Shown: positions 7,438-20,402, numbered from the stretch's first letter. The stretch: DNA of 64,000 bases from Nostocoides sp. HKS02 (GCF_009707485.1 NZ_CP046121.1:1488001-1552000), one strand, 5' to 3'. Notes: generated by a model from the letters alone, not told the origin. Numbers and translations are program-made.

Positions 7438-10374
7438 TCAGCTGCAGCCGCTGGTGCTTCCGCAGCCCTCGCAGACGTAGCAGGAGCCAGCGGGACGCAT
7501 CTTGGTCCCGCAGGTCATGCACATCGGCGCGTCGGCGGAGATGCCCTGGAACTTCTCGAGGAGCTCGGCCGAGGAGTGCACCTCGACGGAGACCTCTCGG
7601 GCCGAGGCGGCACCGGCACCGGACTTCACCGCGTCCGCGTTGAGGGTCTTGCCCTCGACCGCGGCCTCCGACTTCGCCGCGACGGCCGGCTTGGTGACCG
7701 GGGCAGACTGGCTGAAGTTCTCCAGCTCGTCCTCGATCTCCTCCTCGGACTCGCCGTCAGCCTCGACCGCGACGTACGAGCCGGTCTCGAGCTGGCGAGC
7801 GCGCTCCTGGGCGGTGTGGATGCCCATGAACGAACGGGTGTCGAAGTCCATGTGGTCCAGCGCCAGGCGGCGGAACACGTAGTCCATGATCGACTGCGCC
7901 ATGCGCACGTCGGGGTCGTCCGTCAGGCCAGCAGGCTCGAAGCGCAGGTTGGTGAACTTCTCGACGAAGGTCTCCAGCGGCACGCCGTACTGCAGGCCGA
8001 TGCTGACCGCGATCGAGAAGGCGTCCATCACGCCGGCCAGGGTCGAGCCCTGCTTGCCGAACTTGAGGAAGATCTCGCCGAGGTCGCCGCCCTCGTACGT
8101 GCCAGCGGTGAGGTAACCCTCGGCGCCACCGACCGCGAACGAGGTGGTCTGCGAGGCCCGACGCTTCGGCAGGCGCTTGCGCACCGGGCGGTACTCGATG
8201 ACCTTCTCCACCTTGGCCTCGGCAGCAGCGGTGAGCTTGTCAGCCGCAGCATCCTTGGCCGTCGAGCCGCCATCGGACAGCGGCTGGCCGACCTTGCAGT
8301 TGTCGCGGTAGACCGCGATCGCCTTGAGGCCGAGCTTCCAGCCCTGCAGGTGGACGTCCTCGATCTCCTCGACCGTGGCCGTCTCGGGCAGGTTGACCGT
8401 CTTGGAGATGGCACCGGACAGGAACGGCTGGACCGCAGCCATCATGCGCACGTGGCCCATCGGCTGGATGGCCCGCGCACCCATGGCGGTGTCGAAGACC
8501 TCGTAGTGCTCGGTCTTGAGGCCAGGCGCGTCGATGACGTGACCCTTGTCGGCGATGAACTCAACGATCGCCTCGATGGTCTCGCCGGTGTAGCCCAGCT
8601 TCTTGAGCGCACGCGGGATGGTGAGGTTGACGATCTGCATCGACCCGCCACCGACGAGCTTCTTGAACTTCACCAGCGAGAAGTCGGGCTCGATGCCGGT
8701 GGTGTCGCAGTCCATCATGAAGCCGATGGTGCCGGTCGGCGCGAGCACCGACGCCTGCGCGTTGCGGTAGCCGTTCTTCTCCCCCACCTTGACGACGTCG
8801 TCCCACGCCTTGCTGGCGGCGCGGTGGATCGCGGTGTCCATGGTGTCGAGCGGGTGGATCGCGTCGTTCGCGGCCTGGTGCTTGCGCATCACGCGCTTGT
8901 GCGCGTCGGCGTTGCGGGCGTACCCGGCATACGGGCCGACGACCCCGGCGAGCTCGGCGGACCGCTTGTAGGCGGCACCGGTGAGCAGCGAGGTGATCGC
9001 CGCGGCGAGCGTACGGCCACCGTCGGAGTCGTAGCCGTGGCCGGTGGCCATGAGCAGCGCGCCGAGGTTGGCGTAGCCGATGCCGAGCTGGCGGTAGTCA
9101 CGCGTGGTGTCGCCGATCGCCTCGGTCGGGAAGTCCGCGAAGCAGATCGAGATGTCCATCGCGGTGATGACGAGCTCGGCAACCTTCTGGAAGGTGACGG
9201 CGTCGAACGTGTCGTCGTCCTTGAGGAACTTGAGCAGGTTCAGCGACGCCAGGTTGCACGAGGAGTTGTCGAGCGACATGTACTCCGAGCAGGGGTTGGA
9301 CGCGGTGATGCGGCCGGTCTCGGGGTTGGTGTGCCAGTCGTTGATGACGTCGTCGTACTGCAGACCCGGGTCGGCGCACTCCCACGAGGCCTCCGCGATC
9401 TTGCGGAAGAGCTCGCGGGCGTCGACGGTGTCGATGACCTCACCGGTGTTGCGGGCACGCAGCCCGAACTCGGTGCCGTCCTCGACAGCCTTCATGAACT
9501 CGTCCGAGACGCGGACCGAGTTGTTGGCGTTCTGGTACTGGACCGAGGTGATGTCCTTGCCGCCGAGGTCCATGTCGAAGCCGGCGTCCCGCAGCGCGCG
9601 GATCTTGTCTTCCTCGCGGGCCTTGGTCTCGACGAACTCGAGGATGTCGGGGTGGTCGACGTCGAGCACGACCATCTTGGCCGCACGACGGGTCGCGCCA
9701 CCGGACTTGATCGTCCCGGCGGACGCGTCGGCGCCGCGCATGAACGACACCGGGCCGGACGCGGTGCCACCGGAGGACAGCAGCTCCTTGGAGGAGCGGA
9801 TCCGGGAGAGGTTCAGGCCTGCGCCCGAGCCACCCTGGAAGATCTTGCCCTCTTCCTTGTACCAGTTGAGGATCGAGTCCATCGAGTCGTCGACGGCCAG
9901 GATGAAGCAGGCCGAGACCTGCTGCGGCGACGACGTGCCGACGTTGAACCACACCGGGGAGTTGAAGCTGAACACCTGGTGCAGCAGCGCGTACGTCAGC
10001 TCGTGCTCGAAGAGCTCGGCGTCCTCGGCGTTCGCGAAGTAGCCGTGGTCCTTGCCCGCCTTGACGTAGGTCAGCACGACACGGTCGATGAGCTGCTTGA
10101 GGCTCACCTCGCGCTTCTCGGTGCCGAGGGCGCCGCGGAAGTACTTGGTGGTGACGATCGTGGAGGCGTTGACCGACCAGAAGTCGGGGAACTCGACCCC
10201 GCGCTGCTCGAAGATGGTCTCGCCGGTCTTCCAGTTCTGCTGGACGACGTCGCGCTTCTCCCACGTGACCTCGTCGTACGGGTGCACACCAGGGGTGGTG
10301 TAGATCCGCTCAACACGGACGCCCTTGCCAGCGCCCTTGCGGGCACCTGCACGTGCTCCTGCGGTTTCAGTCAT
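7438..10374 (-). CDS. nrdJ: Class II adenosylcobalamin-dependent ribonucleotide reductase
   Basis: 978 residues, the normal size for actinobacterial NrdJ. It reduces ribonucleotides to deoxyribonucleotides with coenzyme B12 and needs no oxygen. Visible marks are QQVSACFILAVDDSMDSI, GGSGAGLNLSRIRS, the active-site region ITASNPCSEYMSLDNSSCN, and a C-terminal zinc-ribbon/redox tail (MCMTCGTKM, CYVCEGCGSTSGCS) expected to re-reduce the active site. The ATG has GGGAGG about 9 bases upstream. It lies 105 bp behind nrdR on the same strand, so the two probably form one NrdR-repressed operon. A strong hairpin follows the stop. Confidence 0.97.
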   Translation of the reverse strand: MTETAGARAGARKGAGKGVRVERIYTTPGVHPYDEVTWEKRDVVQQNWKTGETIFEQRGVEFPDFWSVNASTIVTTKYFRGALGTEKREVSLKQLIDRVVLTYVKAGKDHGYFANAEDAELFEHELTYALLHQVFSFNSPVWFNVGTSSPQQVSACFILAVDDSMDSILNWYKEEGKIFQGGSGAGLNLSRIRSSKELLSSGGTASGPVSFMRGADASAGTIKSGGATRRAAKMVVLDVDHPDILEFVETKAREEDKIRALRDAGFDMDLGGKDITSVQYQNANNSVRVSDEFMKAVEDGTEFGLRARNTGEVIDTVDARELFRKIAEASWECADPGLQYDDVINDWHTNPETGRITASNPCSEYMSLDNSSCNLASLNLLKFLKDDDTFDAVTFQKVAELVITAMDISICFADFPTEAIGDTTRDYRQLGIGYANLGALLMATGHGYDSDGGRTLAAAITSLLTGAAYKRSAELAGVVGPYAGYARNADAHKRVMRKHQAANDAIHPLDTMDTAIHRAASKAWDDVVKVGEKNGYRNAQASVLAPTGTIGFMMDCDTTGIEPDFSLVKFKKLVGGGSMQIVNLTIPRALKKLGYTGETIEAIVEFIADKGHVIDAPGLKTEHYEVFDTAMGARAIQPMGHVRMMAAVQPFLSGAISKTVNLPETATVEEIEDVHLQGWKLGLKAIAVYRDNCKVGQPLSDGGSTAKDAAADKLTAAAEAKVEKVIEYRPVRKRLPKRRASQTTSFAVGGAEGYLTAGTYEGGDLGEIFLKFGKQGSTLAGVMDAFSIAVSIGLQYGVPLETFVEKFTNLRFEPAGLTDDPDVRMAQSIMDYVFRRLALDHMDFDTRSFMGIHTAQERARQLETGSYVAVEADGESEEEIEDELENFSQSAPVTKPAVAAKSEAAVEGKTLNADAVKSGAGAASAREVSVEVHSSAELLEKFQGISADAPMCMTCGTKMRPAGSCYVCEGCGSTSGCS

Positions 10375-10479
10375 TTCTGGTGGCCTCCCTAGCCCCTGGT
10401 GATGCTGCGGTTTCTATGGTGTCAAAGGGCACTGACAGTGGTCGTGCCCGCCGTGCTGGTGGTGGCGTATGCCGCGGGC

Positions 10480-11004
10480 TCAGCCCGGCGACACGCTCCC
10501 CCGTGGTTGCGGCTCGCGTGGTTGCGGCCCGCGTGGCGGTGGCTCGGTGCCCGTGGCGTCGCGTTCGGCGCGGAGCAGGGTGATCGCGGCCTCGAAGTCC
10601 TCCAGGCTGTCGAACGCCTGGTAGACCGACGCGAACCGCAGGTAGGCGACCTCGTCGAGCTCGCGCAACGGACCGAGGATGGCCAGCCCCACCTCGTGGG
10701 CCTCGACCTCGGCCTGGCCCTGCTGGCGGATGCACTCCTCGACGCGCTGGGCGAGCAGGGCGAGGTCGTCCTCGGTGACCGGGCGGCCCTGACAGGCCTT
10801 GCGGACGCCGACGAGGACCTTGCTGCGGCTGAACGGCTCACTCGCGCCGGAGCGCTTGGTCACCGTGAGACTCGCGGTCTCGATGGTGGTGAACCGGCGC
10901 CCGCACTCGGGGCACTGGCGACGCCGGCGGATGGAGCTGCCGTCGTCGGTCGTGCGCGAGTCCATGACCCGGGAGTCGGTGTGCCGACAGAACGGACAGT
11001 GCAT
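10480..11004 (-). CDS. nrdR: Transcriptional repressor NrdR
   Basis: 174 residues. An N-terminal zinc ribbon ([17 protein letters not shown] ... [12 protein letters not shown]) binds the NrdR box. An ATP-cone domain ([24 protein letters not shown] through [10 protein letters not shown]) senses ATP/dATP, so repression follows dNTP sufficiency. The proline-rich tail after residue ~150 is an extension common in actinobacteria. The start is well supported by GGGAGGAG seven bases before ATG. It is the first gene of the nrdR-nrdJ unit, and its own promoter region holds several NrdR-type palindromes, which suggests autoregulation. Confidence 0.97.
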   Translation of the reverse strand: MHCPFCRHTDSRVMDSRTTDDGSSIRRRRQCPECGRRFTTIETASLTVTKRSGASEPFSRSKVLVGVRKACQGRPVTEDDLALLAQRVEECIRQQGQAEVEAHEVGLAILGPLRELDEVAYLRFASVYQAFDSLEDFEAAITLLRAERDATGTEPPPRGPQPREPQPRGSVSPG

Positions 11005-11070
11005 GACGGCGCTCCTCCCTGAAAGCCCTCTGGACCCGCCAGCTGGGGATGAATCTGTGGATCTGTTGGG

Positions 11071-11148
11071 GACAACGTGTGGACAACCAGTCTAGTCCTG
11101 TGCACTACATGTGGACGAACTACACGGATGTAACCACTAGATGTAGGG
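11071..11148. promoter_or_regulatory. NrdR-box array and a DnaA box upstream of nrdR
   Basis: Three related palindromic sites have centres exactly 32 bp apart: GACAACGTGTGGAC (centre 11077.5, the most degenerate), CACTACATGTGGAC (centre 11109.5) and ACCACTAGATGTAGGG (centre 11141.5). Spacing of three helical turns between paired boxes is the hallmark of NrdR operators. The first site overlaps TGTGGACAA (11078-11086), which on the minus strand is TTGTCCACA, the actinobacterial DnaA box. The array lies 70-145 bp ahead of the nrdR ATG. Confidence 0.7.
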
Positions 11149-11250
11149 ATATCTTGTCCCACTGTGACCTGGGACGCAAGCGGATCGCCCAAACTTGTGT
11201 GGCAGTCTGCATCGCCGCAGGTCAGGGGCCTGCGACGGCGCGCCGACAAC

Positions 11251-11338
11251 CCCCAGATCTGGGGTCCATGGGACTGGTGTGACACCAGAGGCGCCCAGAT
11301 CTGGTGTTTGCCCGCATTCGGCCCCCCTAGATGTGGGG
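11251..11338. promoter_or_regulatory. Second cluster of NrdR-like palindromes near the divergent gene
   Basis: CCCCAGATCTGGGG (11251-11264, perfect palindrome), GCCCAGATCTGGTGT (centre 11299.5) and CCCCTAGATGTGGGG (centre 11331.5). The last two are again 32 bp apart. A weak half-match lies 32 bp from the first (centre 11289.5). The last site ends about 46 bp before the winged-helix gene start. The cluster could serve that gene, extend the nrdR operator, or both. Confidence 0.6.
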
Positions 11339-11383
11339 ACTCGTCCCCGTGCCGCTGTCGGTGCCGTTCGGCAGGATGACCGC

Positions 11384-12493
11384 ATGGACCCTCCTCGCGT
11401 CCTCTCCGACCGCCTCGCCACCCAGCGGCTGTCGTCGGCTCCCGTGGCTTCGGCCGCTGACGCCGTCCGGTTGCTCACCTGCGTGCAGAGCCAGGAGCGC
11501 GACCACGCCTTCTTCTCCCTCGCCATGCGCTCCACCAGCGCGACGTATGCCGCGCTCCGCGCCGAGCACGACGCCGGCGCCTTCCTGCGCACGCACATCC
11601 TCCGTCCGACGTGGCACTTCGTGGCGCCCGAGGACCTGCGGTGGATCCTCGAGCTGACCTCGCCACGGGTCCTGTCAGGCATGGCCGGGCGGCACCGACA
11701 GCTGGGGCTCGACGACCCTCGACGCCTCGGCGACGGACTCGAGCTGGTTGCCGAGCTGTTGCAGGACAAGCCGTTTCGCACCCGGCACGAGATCGGCGCC
11801 GCGTTCAACGAGCGCGGCTCGTCCATCACGGCGGGCCAGGAGCTCGGCCACCTGCTGCTCGTCGCCGAGCTGCGGGGCCTGATCTGCTCGGGGCCGATGA
11901 GCGGCGTCCACCACACCTACGCCCTGGTCGACGAGGTCGTCGCCCCGGCCCCGGCCCGAGAGCGAGACGCGGCCCTGAGGGAGCTCGTGCGCCGGTTCTT
12001 CGTCGGGCACGGTCCGGCGTCCGTCAAGGACTTCACCCGCTGGTCGTCCCTGACCGGCGCCGACACCAAGGCGGCCCTGGCCGACCTGGGCGACGACCTC
12101 GAACAGGTCGAGGTCAGCGGAGTCCCGCACTGGCGCGACCCCGCAGCGGTGCCGCGCCGCCGCCGAGGCGCGCCCGCGGCATACCTGCTGCCGGTCTACG
12201 ACGAGGTGATCCTGACCTATCCGCAGGTGACGTTCCCGGCGGCGCCCGACCATCCGTTCGCCGAGCGGCCCGACCCGTTCTGGGCCCGAGTGGTCCTCGA
12301 CGGCGTCAACGTCGGCCTGTGGAAACGCACCGTGACGAGCGACGTGGTCGAGGTCGACGTGCGCCTCGCACCGAGCGTGTCGCCGCGCGGCCGGGAGCAG
12401 GTACGCATCGCGGCGCAGCGCCTCGCCGGGTTCCTCGGCCGCGACCTGTCGTATGCCGAGAACGAGGGCAGACCCCACCTGTGGCGCGGCTAG
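11384..12493 (+). CDS. Winged-helix DNA-binding domain protein (HTH_42 family)
   Basis: 369 residues, matching the DNA glycosylase-like/winged-helix family PF06224 over its full length: LATQRLSSAPVASAADAVRLL near the N-terminus, FLRTHILRPTWHFVAPEDLRW, GPASVKDFTRWSSL and a C-terminal YDEVILTYPQVTF. Related proteins include YcaQ-type interstrand-crosslink glycosylases, but the conserved QxQ/QxD-type catalytic arrangement is not obvious here, so only the family is claimed. The ATG at 11384 is preceded by AGGA. It is divergent from nrdR across a 379-bp region full of NrdR-like sites and convergent with selB, with only 9 bp between stops. Confidence 0.8.
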   Translation: MDPPRVLSDRLATQRLSSAPVASAADAVRLLTCVQSQERDHAFFSLAMRSTSATYAALRAEHDAGAFLRTHILRPTWHFVAPEDLRWILELTSPRVLSGMAGRHRQLGLDDPRRLGDGLELVAELLQDKPFRTRHEIGAAFNERGSSITAGQELGHLLLVAELRGLICSGPMSGVHHTYALVDEVVAPAPARERDAALRELVRRFFVGHGPASVKDFTRWSSLTGADTKAALADLGDDLEQVEVSGVPHWRDPAAVPRRRRGAPAAYLLPVYDEVILTYPQVTFPAAPDHPFAERPDPFWARVVLDGVNVGLWKRTVTSDVVEVDVRLAPSVSPRGREQVRIAAQRLAGFLGRDLSYAENEGRPHLWRG

Positions 12494-12502
12494 CCCTGAC
12501 GG

Positions 12503-14272
12503 TCAGCGCACGACCTCGCGATGGGCCGCGTCGACCCGGCGGGTCCACCCTCGGCGGTCGAGGTGCTCCAGCAGTGGCACCGCGACGCGACGGGTCGTGC
12601 CGAGCGCCTGCCGGGCCTGGCTGAGGGTGAACGGTTGCGGCAGCGCGGCCAGCTCCCGCATGGCCCGCGCGGGGCCGTCCGGCAGCAGCACCACGTCGTC
12701 ACCGAGGCGGACGATCCGACCGATGCGTTCGGCTGCGGCCAGCTCGCGCTGCCCCAACCCGGCCTCGGCGAGCTCGGGCCGCTCGGGCGCCGCGAACGGC
12801 GCCACGGCCAGCCGCTGCTCGACCGCGCGCAGGCCGGCCTCGGCGGTCCCCAGGCTCGCCTCCGCCGCCCCCGGCACCCCCAGCCGACCCTCGCGCAGCT
12901 CGAGTCCCGCGTGCGCGACGACGGTCGACATGAGGGACCGGTCGGGCACGCCCGCCATCGTCCGTGCCGCGTCGACCGTCATCGTCGGGTCGAGTGGAGA
13001 CGCCTGCGCCTTGGCCTCGACAGCCGCCCGCACCGACTGCGCCCACCGCTTCAGCGCGGCCGTGTCGAGGTACCACGAGCCGACCGTCAGTACCGAGTCC
13101 GGCGGGTTCCCTTGGGGTGCAACGACCCCCAGCACCTGCGCATCGACGTGACTCATCGCGCCGCGACGGCCGACCTCGACCGCCAGGTCGGGTACGCCCG
13201 AGTACCCCTCGAGCTCGAGGGCGCGTCGGCCCGCGGCGCCGCGACGTCGCAGGGCCGGCGGGTCAGGGTCCAGCACCAAGGCGCCGGCGAGCGCCCGCGA
13301 CCCCGGGTCGCGCAGGATCGCCCGGTCGCCGGCCACGAGGGGCAGCGCCCGCCGCAGCACCAGCCGGGCCGTGTCGTCACCCAACGGCCTGACTCTGGCG
13401 CCCACCGCTGCCGTACCGACGTGCAGCACCAGCTCACCGGACAGCTCGCCCACGGCCAGACCTCTGACGCGCACGTCGAGCAGCTCGGTGACCCGCCAGG
13501 CGCCAGGCGTCAGGAGCACGTCGCCGCGCCCGACCTGCGCGGTGGCGAGACCGCGCAGGTTGGCGGCCACGCGGCATACGGGGGGTGCGGTGGTCACCGG
13601 GCGTTCGAGGGACTGCAGGGAGCGAACGGCCACCGCCCGCCCGCCGAGCTCGAGGGAGTCGCCCACCGCGATGGTGCCCTCGCCGAGCGTGCCGGTCACC
13701 ACCGTGCCGCTGCCCTTGATCGTGAAGGCGCGGTCGACCCACAGGCGGGTGCGCCCCTCGGCGCGCGGCTGCGGCAGGGCCGCGACCAGGCGCGAGAGGG
13801 CAGCCCGCACCTCCGGGAGGCCCTCGCCGGTGCGAGCCGAGACGGCGACGGCCTCGACGGCGCCGAGGGAGGTCGCCGCCAGCCGCGCCCGGGCGTCGGC
13901 GAGCGCCGGCCCGGGGTCGGCGAGGTCGCTGCGGGTCACCAGGAGCAGGCCGTGGGCCACGCCCAACGCGTCGACCGCCGCCAGGTGCTCGGCCGACTGC
14001 TGGCGCCAGCCCTCGTCGGCGGCGACGACGAACAGGACCGCCGGCACCGGGCCCAGGCCGGCGAGCATGTTGCCGATGAAGCGCTCGTGGCCGGGCACGT
14101 CGACGAAGGCGAGCGGCTCCCCCGAGTCCAGGGTCGTCCATGCGTAGCCCAGGTCGATGGTCAGGCCGCGTCGGCGCTCCTCCTCCCACCGGTCCGGCTC
14201 GATCCCGGTGAGGGCGCGGACCAGGGTGGACTTGCCGTGGTCGACGTGCCCAGCGGTGGCGACGACATGCAC
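12503..14272 (-). CDS. selB: Selenocysteine-specific elongation factor SelB
   Basis: 589 residues. The N-terminal translational GTPase has G1 GHVDHGKST (residues 8-16), G3 DVPGHERFIGNMLAG and a TRSDLAD motif in the G4 position. EF-Tu-like beta-barrel domains follow, then C-terminal winged helices (LSQARQALGTTRRVAVPLLEHL) that bind the SECIS hairpin. It brings Sec-tRNA to in-frame UGA codons. Its likely client is the formate dehydrogenase 2 kb upstream, whose UGA and hairpin are visible. selA, selD and the tRNA-Sec gene are not in this window. ATG start with AAAGG upstream. Confidence 0.95.
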   Translation of the reverse strand: MHVVATAGHVDHGKSTLVRALTGIEPDRWEEERRRGLTIDLGYAWTTLDSGEPLAFVDVPGHERFIGNMLAGLGPVPAVLFVVAADEGWRQQSAEHLAAVDALGVAHGLLLVTRSDLADPGPALADARARLAATSLGAVEAVAVSARTGEGLPEVRAALSRLVAALPQPRAEGRTRLWVDRAFTIKGSGTVVTGTLGEGTIAVGDSLELGGRAVAVRSLQSLERPVTTAPPVCRVAANLRGLATAQVGRGDVLLTPGAWRVTELLDVRVRGLAVGELSGELVLHVGTAAVGARVRPLGDDTARLVLRRALPLVAGDRAILRDPGSRALAGALVLDPDPPALRRRGAAGRRALELEGYSGVPDLAVEVGRRGAMSHVDAQVLGVVAPQGNPPDSVLTVGSWYLDTAALKRWAQSVRAAVEAKAQASPLDPTMTVDAARTMAGVPDRSLMSTVVAHAGLELREGRLGVPGAAEASLGTAEAGLRAVEQRLAVAPFAAPERPELAEAGLGQRELAAAERIGRIVRLGDDVVLLPDGPARAMRELAALPQPFTLSQARQALGTTRRVAVPLLEHLDRRGWTRRVDAAHREVVR

Positions 14273-14338
14273 CGGCGGGGCCTTTCGTCGAGAGGGGTGG
14301 AGACCTCGCCCACGCTATCTCGGGCCCATCGTCGGTGC

Positions 14339-14758
14339 GTGGACACCTCACGACCGGCAGCCCTCGCGAGCGCGATCGACCTGGCCCTCGCGGACGCCCA
14401 GACGACCCTGCACCGCCTCACGCCAGCCGAGGCGCTGGCCGCGCAGCGGCAGGGCGCGCTGCTGGTCGACACCCGGACGCCTCAGCAGCGTCGCCGCCAG
14501 GGCGAGCTGCCGGGGGCGGTCGTGATCGACCGAACCGTCCTGGAGTGGCGGCTGGACCCGACCAGCGACTGGCACATCGCCGAGGCGTCGGCCGACCGCC
14601 AGGTGGTCGTCGTGTGCCGTCAGGGCTACAGTTCGTCCCTTGCGGCGGCCTCGCTGCGCCGACTCGGGGTCGACGCCACCGACGTCATCGGCGGCGTCGA
14701 GGGATGGCTCGCGGCGGGGCTACCCGTGGGCTCGAGCGCTGCCGACGTGCGCGAGTGA
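14339..14758 (+). CDS. Rhodanese-like domain protein
   Basis: About 139 residues with a single rhodanese fold: LLVDTRTPQQRRRQGELPGA, then the active-site loop VVVCRQGYSSSLAA with the catalytic cysteine, and DVIGGVEGWLAAGLP at the C-terminus. It may carry sulfur or selenium persulfide-type groups. Its place between selB and the Sec-dependent formate dehydrogenase makes a role in selenium or sulfur delivery attractive, but that is inference. Two GTG starts are possible (14297 and 14339); the shorter is used because the extra residues do not belong to the fold. It is divergent from selB and convergent with nrfD. Confidence 0.85.
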   Translation: MDTSRPAALASAIDLALADAQTTLHRLTPAEALAAQRQGALLVDTRTPQQRRRQGELPGAVVIDRTVLEWRLDPTSDWHIAEASADRQVVVVCRQGYSSSLAAASLRRLGVDATDVIGGVEGWLAAGLPVGSSAADVRE

Positions 14759-14761
14759 GCG

Positions 14762-15841
14762 CTATCGACCGGTCGTGATCGAGTCGTCGGTGACTCCCCG
14801 CTCGCGGCGCCGTTCGAGACGTTCGCGTTGCGGTGCCACGGTGTAGCGCGGGTCCTTGGCGGACTCCATGCCCGCCTCGAAGATCCCGAACCGCGTGCAC
14901 ACCGAGCCGGCCATCAGCGCCAGACCACTGAGGACCGCGGCGGTGCGGTGGCGACCGAGCACGGCTCCCCCGGCCGCACCGGCGACCGTGAGCGCCCGGC
15001 TGGCCTTCAGCAAGGTGCCGGCGTGGCCGGTCTTGAGCGGTTCGGCGAGCGTCTCGCCAAGGCTGCGCTCGAGACGGTCCATGGCCGCCAGCTCCAGCGC
15101 AGCCCCGGCCACGGCCATCCGACGGGCCGGTCCGGTCTGCTCCGGCGGTGCGGTGACCAGGGCGAGCCCGGCGGCTGCTGCGCTGGCCGAACCGACGAAC
15201 ACGAACGGCAGCTCGCGATAGGACTCGTGCCAAGTGGGCGTGGCCGTGTCGGCCAGCAGCACCGCCGTGTATGCCGCGAGCGGCGCGGCCAGCAGCGCCG
15301 ACCCCGCGGACGCGGCCGGGTCGACGAACCTCAGCGCACCGGCCAGCGCGGAGTCGTCGTCGAGCAGCTCGCGGCTCGCCTCGGACGCCACAGCCAGTCC
15401 GGCAAACGCGCCGAAGCCCGTGAGGATCCAGCTGCCCACCGACATCGGCGAGGTGAGCTTGACCGTGCGCATCATGTTGAGGGCACGCGCGGGTTTGCCG
15501 AGGTCGCGCACCAGCGCGAGGCCACCCGCGGTGAGGGCCGCCAGCGCGGCATACCGGCTGTTGCGGCGCAGCACCGGCAGCCGGCGCGCTGCCCCACCCG
15601 CACCGAGCAGCGCGGACCCTGCGGCCAGCCCACCGAGGAAGATGTAGGCCGGGATGTCGGCCTCCCACGGCGCGGGTTTGACCACGGGCCGGCCGTAGTA
15701 GCTGTCGAACTTCACGTCCGGCACCATCATCGACTCGTCGCGGCGGCGGCCACCGTCGCGACCACCATCGCGGCGTTCGGCCCGACGCTCGGCCCGGCTG
15801 CGCTCGGGCGGGCGGTCGGAGTCGAGGGGGTTGGTGGTCAT
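14762..15841 (-). CDS. nrfD: NrfD/PsrC-type membrane subunit of formate dehydrogenase
   Basis: 359 residues. A charged cytoplasmic N-terminus (ERSRAERRAERRDGGRD) precedes about eight to nine membrane helices, beginning with IPAYIFLGGLAAGSALLGAG, the conserved first helix of the polysulfide reductase NrfD family. It should anchor the complex and pass electrons from the iron-sulfur subunit to menaquinone. Its ATG overlaps the stop of the iron-sulfur subunit gene by four bases (ATGA), so it is the third gene of the operon. Such an NrfD anchor replaces the cytochrome b FdnI of enterobacteria. Confidence 0.9.
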   Translation of the reverse strand: MTTNPLDSDRPPERSRAERRAERRDGGRDGGRRRDESMMVPDVKFDSYYGRPVVKPAPWEADIPAYIFLGGLAAGSALLGAGGAARRLPVLRRNSRYAALAALTAGGLALVRDLGKPARALNMMRTVKLTSPMSVGSWILTGFGAFAGLAVASEASRELLDDDSALAGALRFVDPAASAGSALLAAPLAAYTAVLLADTATPTWHESYRELPFVFVGSASAAAAGLALVTAPPEQTGPARRMAVAGAALELAAMDRLERSLGETLAEPLKTGHAGTLLKASRALTVAGAAGGAVLGRHRTAAVLSGLALMAGSVCTRFGIFEAGMESAKDPRYTVAPQRERLERRRERGVTDDSITTGR

Positions 15842-16826
15842 CGCCGGCGGCCTCCGAGGAACGAGCCCGCGGCAAGGACGAGCATCGCCAGCCCAGCCAG
15901 GCCGGCCTTGCGATACATGTCGGGCAGGGCGGCAGTGGTGACCCGGGGGTCCGGTGGCAGGCCGTAGACCTCGGGCTCGTCGAGCAGCAGGAAGACCGAC
16001 CCGGTGCCGCCGACGCCGTCATTCTCGTTCGCGCCGTACAGCCGCGCCTCGGGGTAGCCCTGGTCGTGGAGCTGGGCCACCCGCTCGTGGGCTTCGGCTT
16101 GCATGTCGGCGAGGTCACCGAACCGGATCGAGGTGGTCGGGCACGCCTGCGCACAGGCTGGCGTCTGGTCGTGGCCGATCCGGTCGTAGCAGAGCGTGCA
16201 CTTCTGGGCGGCGCCGGCGTTGGTGACCGTGTCGTCGCCGGGGCGGCGCTCGATGACGCCGAACGGGCACGCCGGGACGCAGTACCCGCAGCCGTTGCAG
16301 ACGTCGTCCTGGACCACCACCGTGCCGAACTCGGTGCGGAACAAGGCCCCCGTCGGGCAGACGTCGAGACAGGCCGCGTGGGTGCAGTGCTTGCACACGT
16401 CGGACGACATCAGCCAGCGGAAGTCGGGCATCTGGTCCTCGGCGAACGCCTTCGCGACGGAGTCCACGTCGGACCCCACACCCGAGCCGACCTCGGCGTC
16501 GACCTCGGTGCGCAGAGCCGGCATACCGAGGTCGATGAGGCGGCGCCCGGACTCGCGCGCCGCCGCGATCCGGTCGCCGTCCTGCTCGATGAACGCGACG
16601 TGGCGCCAGGTGCTCGCTCCGAGCGCGCCCGTGTTGTCATAGGAGGACCCGAGCAGGTCGAGGCCGTCCTCGGGGATGGCGTTCCACTCCTTGCAGGCCA
16701 CCTCGCAGGCCTTGCAGCCGATGCAGATCGAGGTGTCGGTGAAGAAGCCCTTGCGTGCGCTGTCGCCGGTCCAGCCCGCGTCCGTCGCAGGGTCGGTCGG
16801 ACCGGAGAGCTGGTTGTTCCAGAAGC

Positions 16827-16830
<4 letters not shown>
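15838..16830 (-). CDS. fdnH: Formate dehydrogenase iron-sulfur (beta) subunit
   Basis: 330 residues with four ferredoxin-type [4Fe-4S] cysteine clusters: CIGCKACEVACKEWN, CKHCTHAACLDVCPTGALF, CNGCGYCVPACPFGV and CTLCYDRIGHDQTPACAQACP. A C-terminal hydrophobic helix (AGLAGLAMLVLAAGSFL) anchors it to the membrane. It relays electrons from the molybdenum/tungsten-selenium catalytic subunit to the NrfD anchor. The start overlaps the catalytic subunit stop (ATGA, 16827-16830), and its own stop overlaps the nrfD start in the same way, so the three are translationally coupled. Confidence 0.95.
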
Positions 16831-20249
<3,419 letters not shown>

Positions 20250-20368
20250 GCGGAACCTCCCTGCCTGCTGATCAGCGATGTTGCTGTCAACCTGCCACAA
20301 CTCGCGGGCCGGTGCACGCCCGGCAGGCAGGCCGGCAGCCAAGCCCGGCGGCGGTTGGCTCAGCAGCC

Positions 20369-20398
20369 GTTCAGCGTCGTTCAGGGGCGTTCAGGGGC
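20369..20398. repeat. Triple direct repeat GTTCAGSGKC upstream of formate dehydrogenase
   Basis: GTTCAGCGTC, GTTCAGGGGC and GTTCAGGGGC stand in tandem at 10-base spacing, 120-150 bp upstream of the fdnG start and just past the LysM gene stop. They match the paired repeats upstream of the MMPL gene. They could be an activator site for the fdn operon or simply a small tandem duplication. Confidence 0.35.
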
Positions 20399-20402
20399 CG
20401 GC

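Noticed and set aside
7576..10392. Very long + strand open frame opposite nrdJ (about 938 codons)
   Set aside because: It is the complement of a strongly conserved NrdJ; composition (His/Arg/Val/Gly-rich) and lack of any family similarity mark it as a high-GC shadow.
12521..14338. Long + strand extension upstream of the rhodanese gene
   Set aside because: It is antisense to selB; only the last ~140 codons match a protein family.
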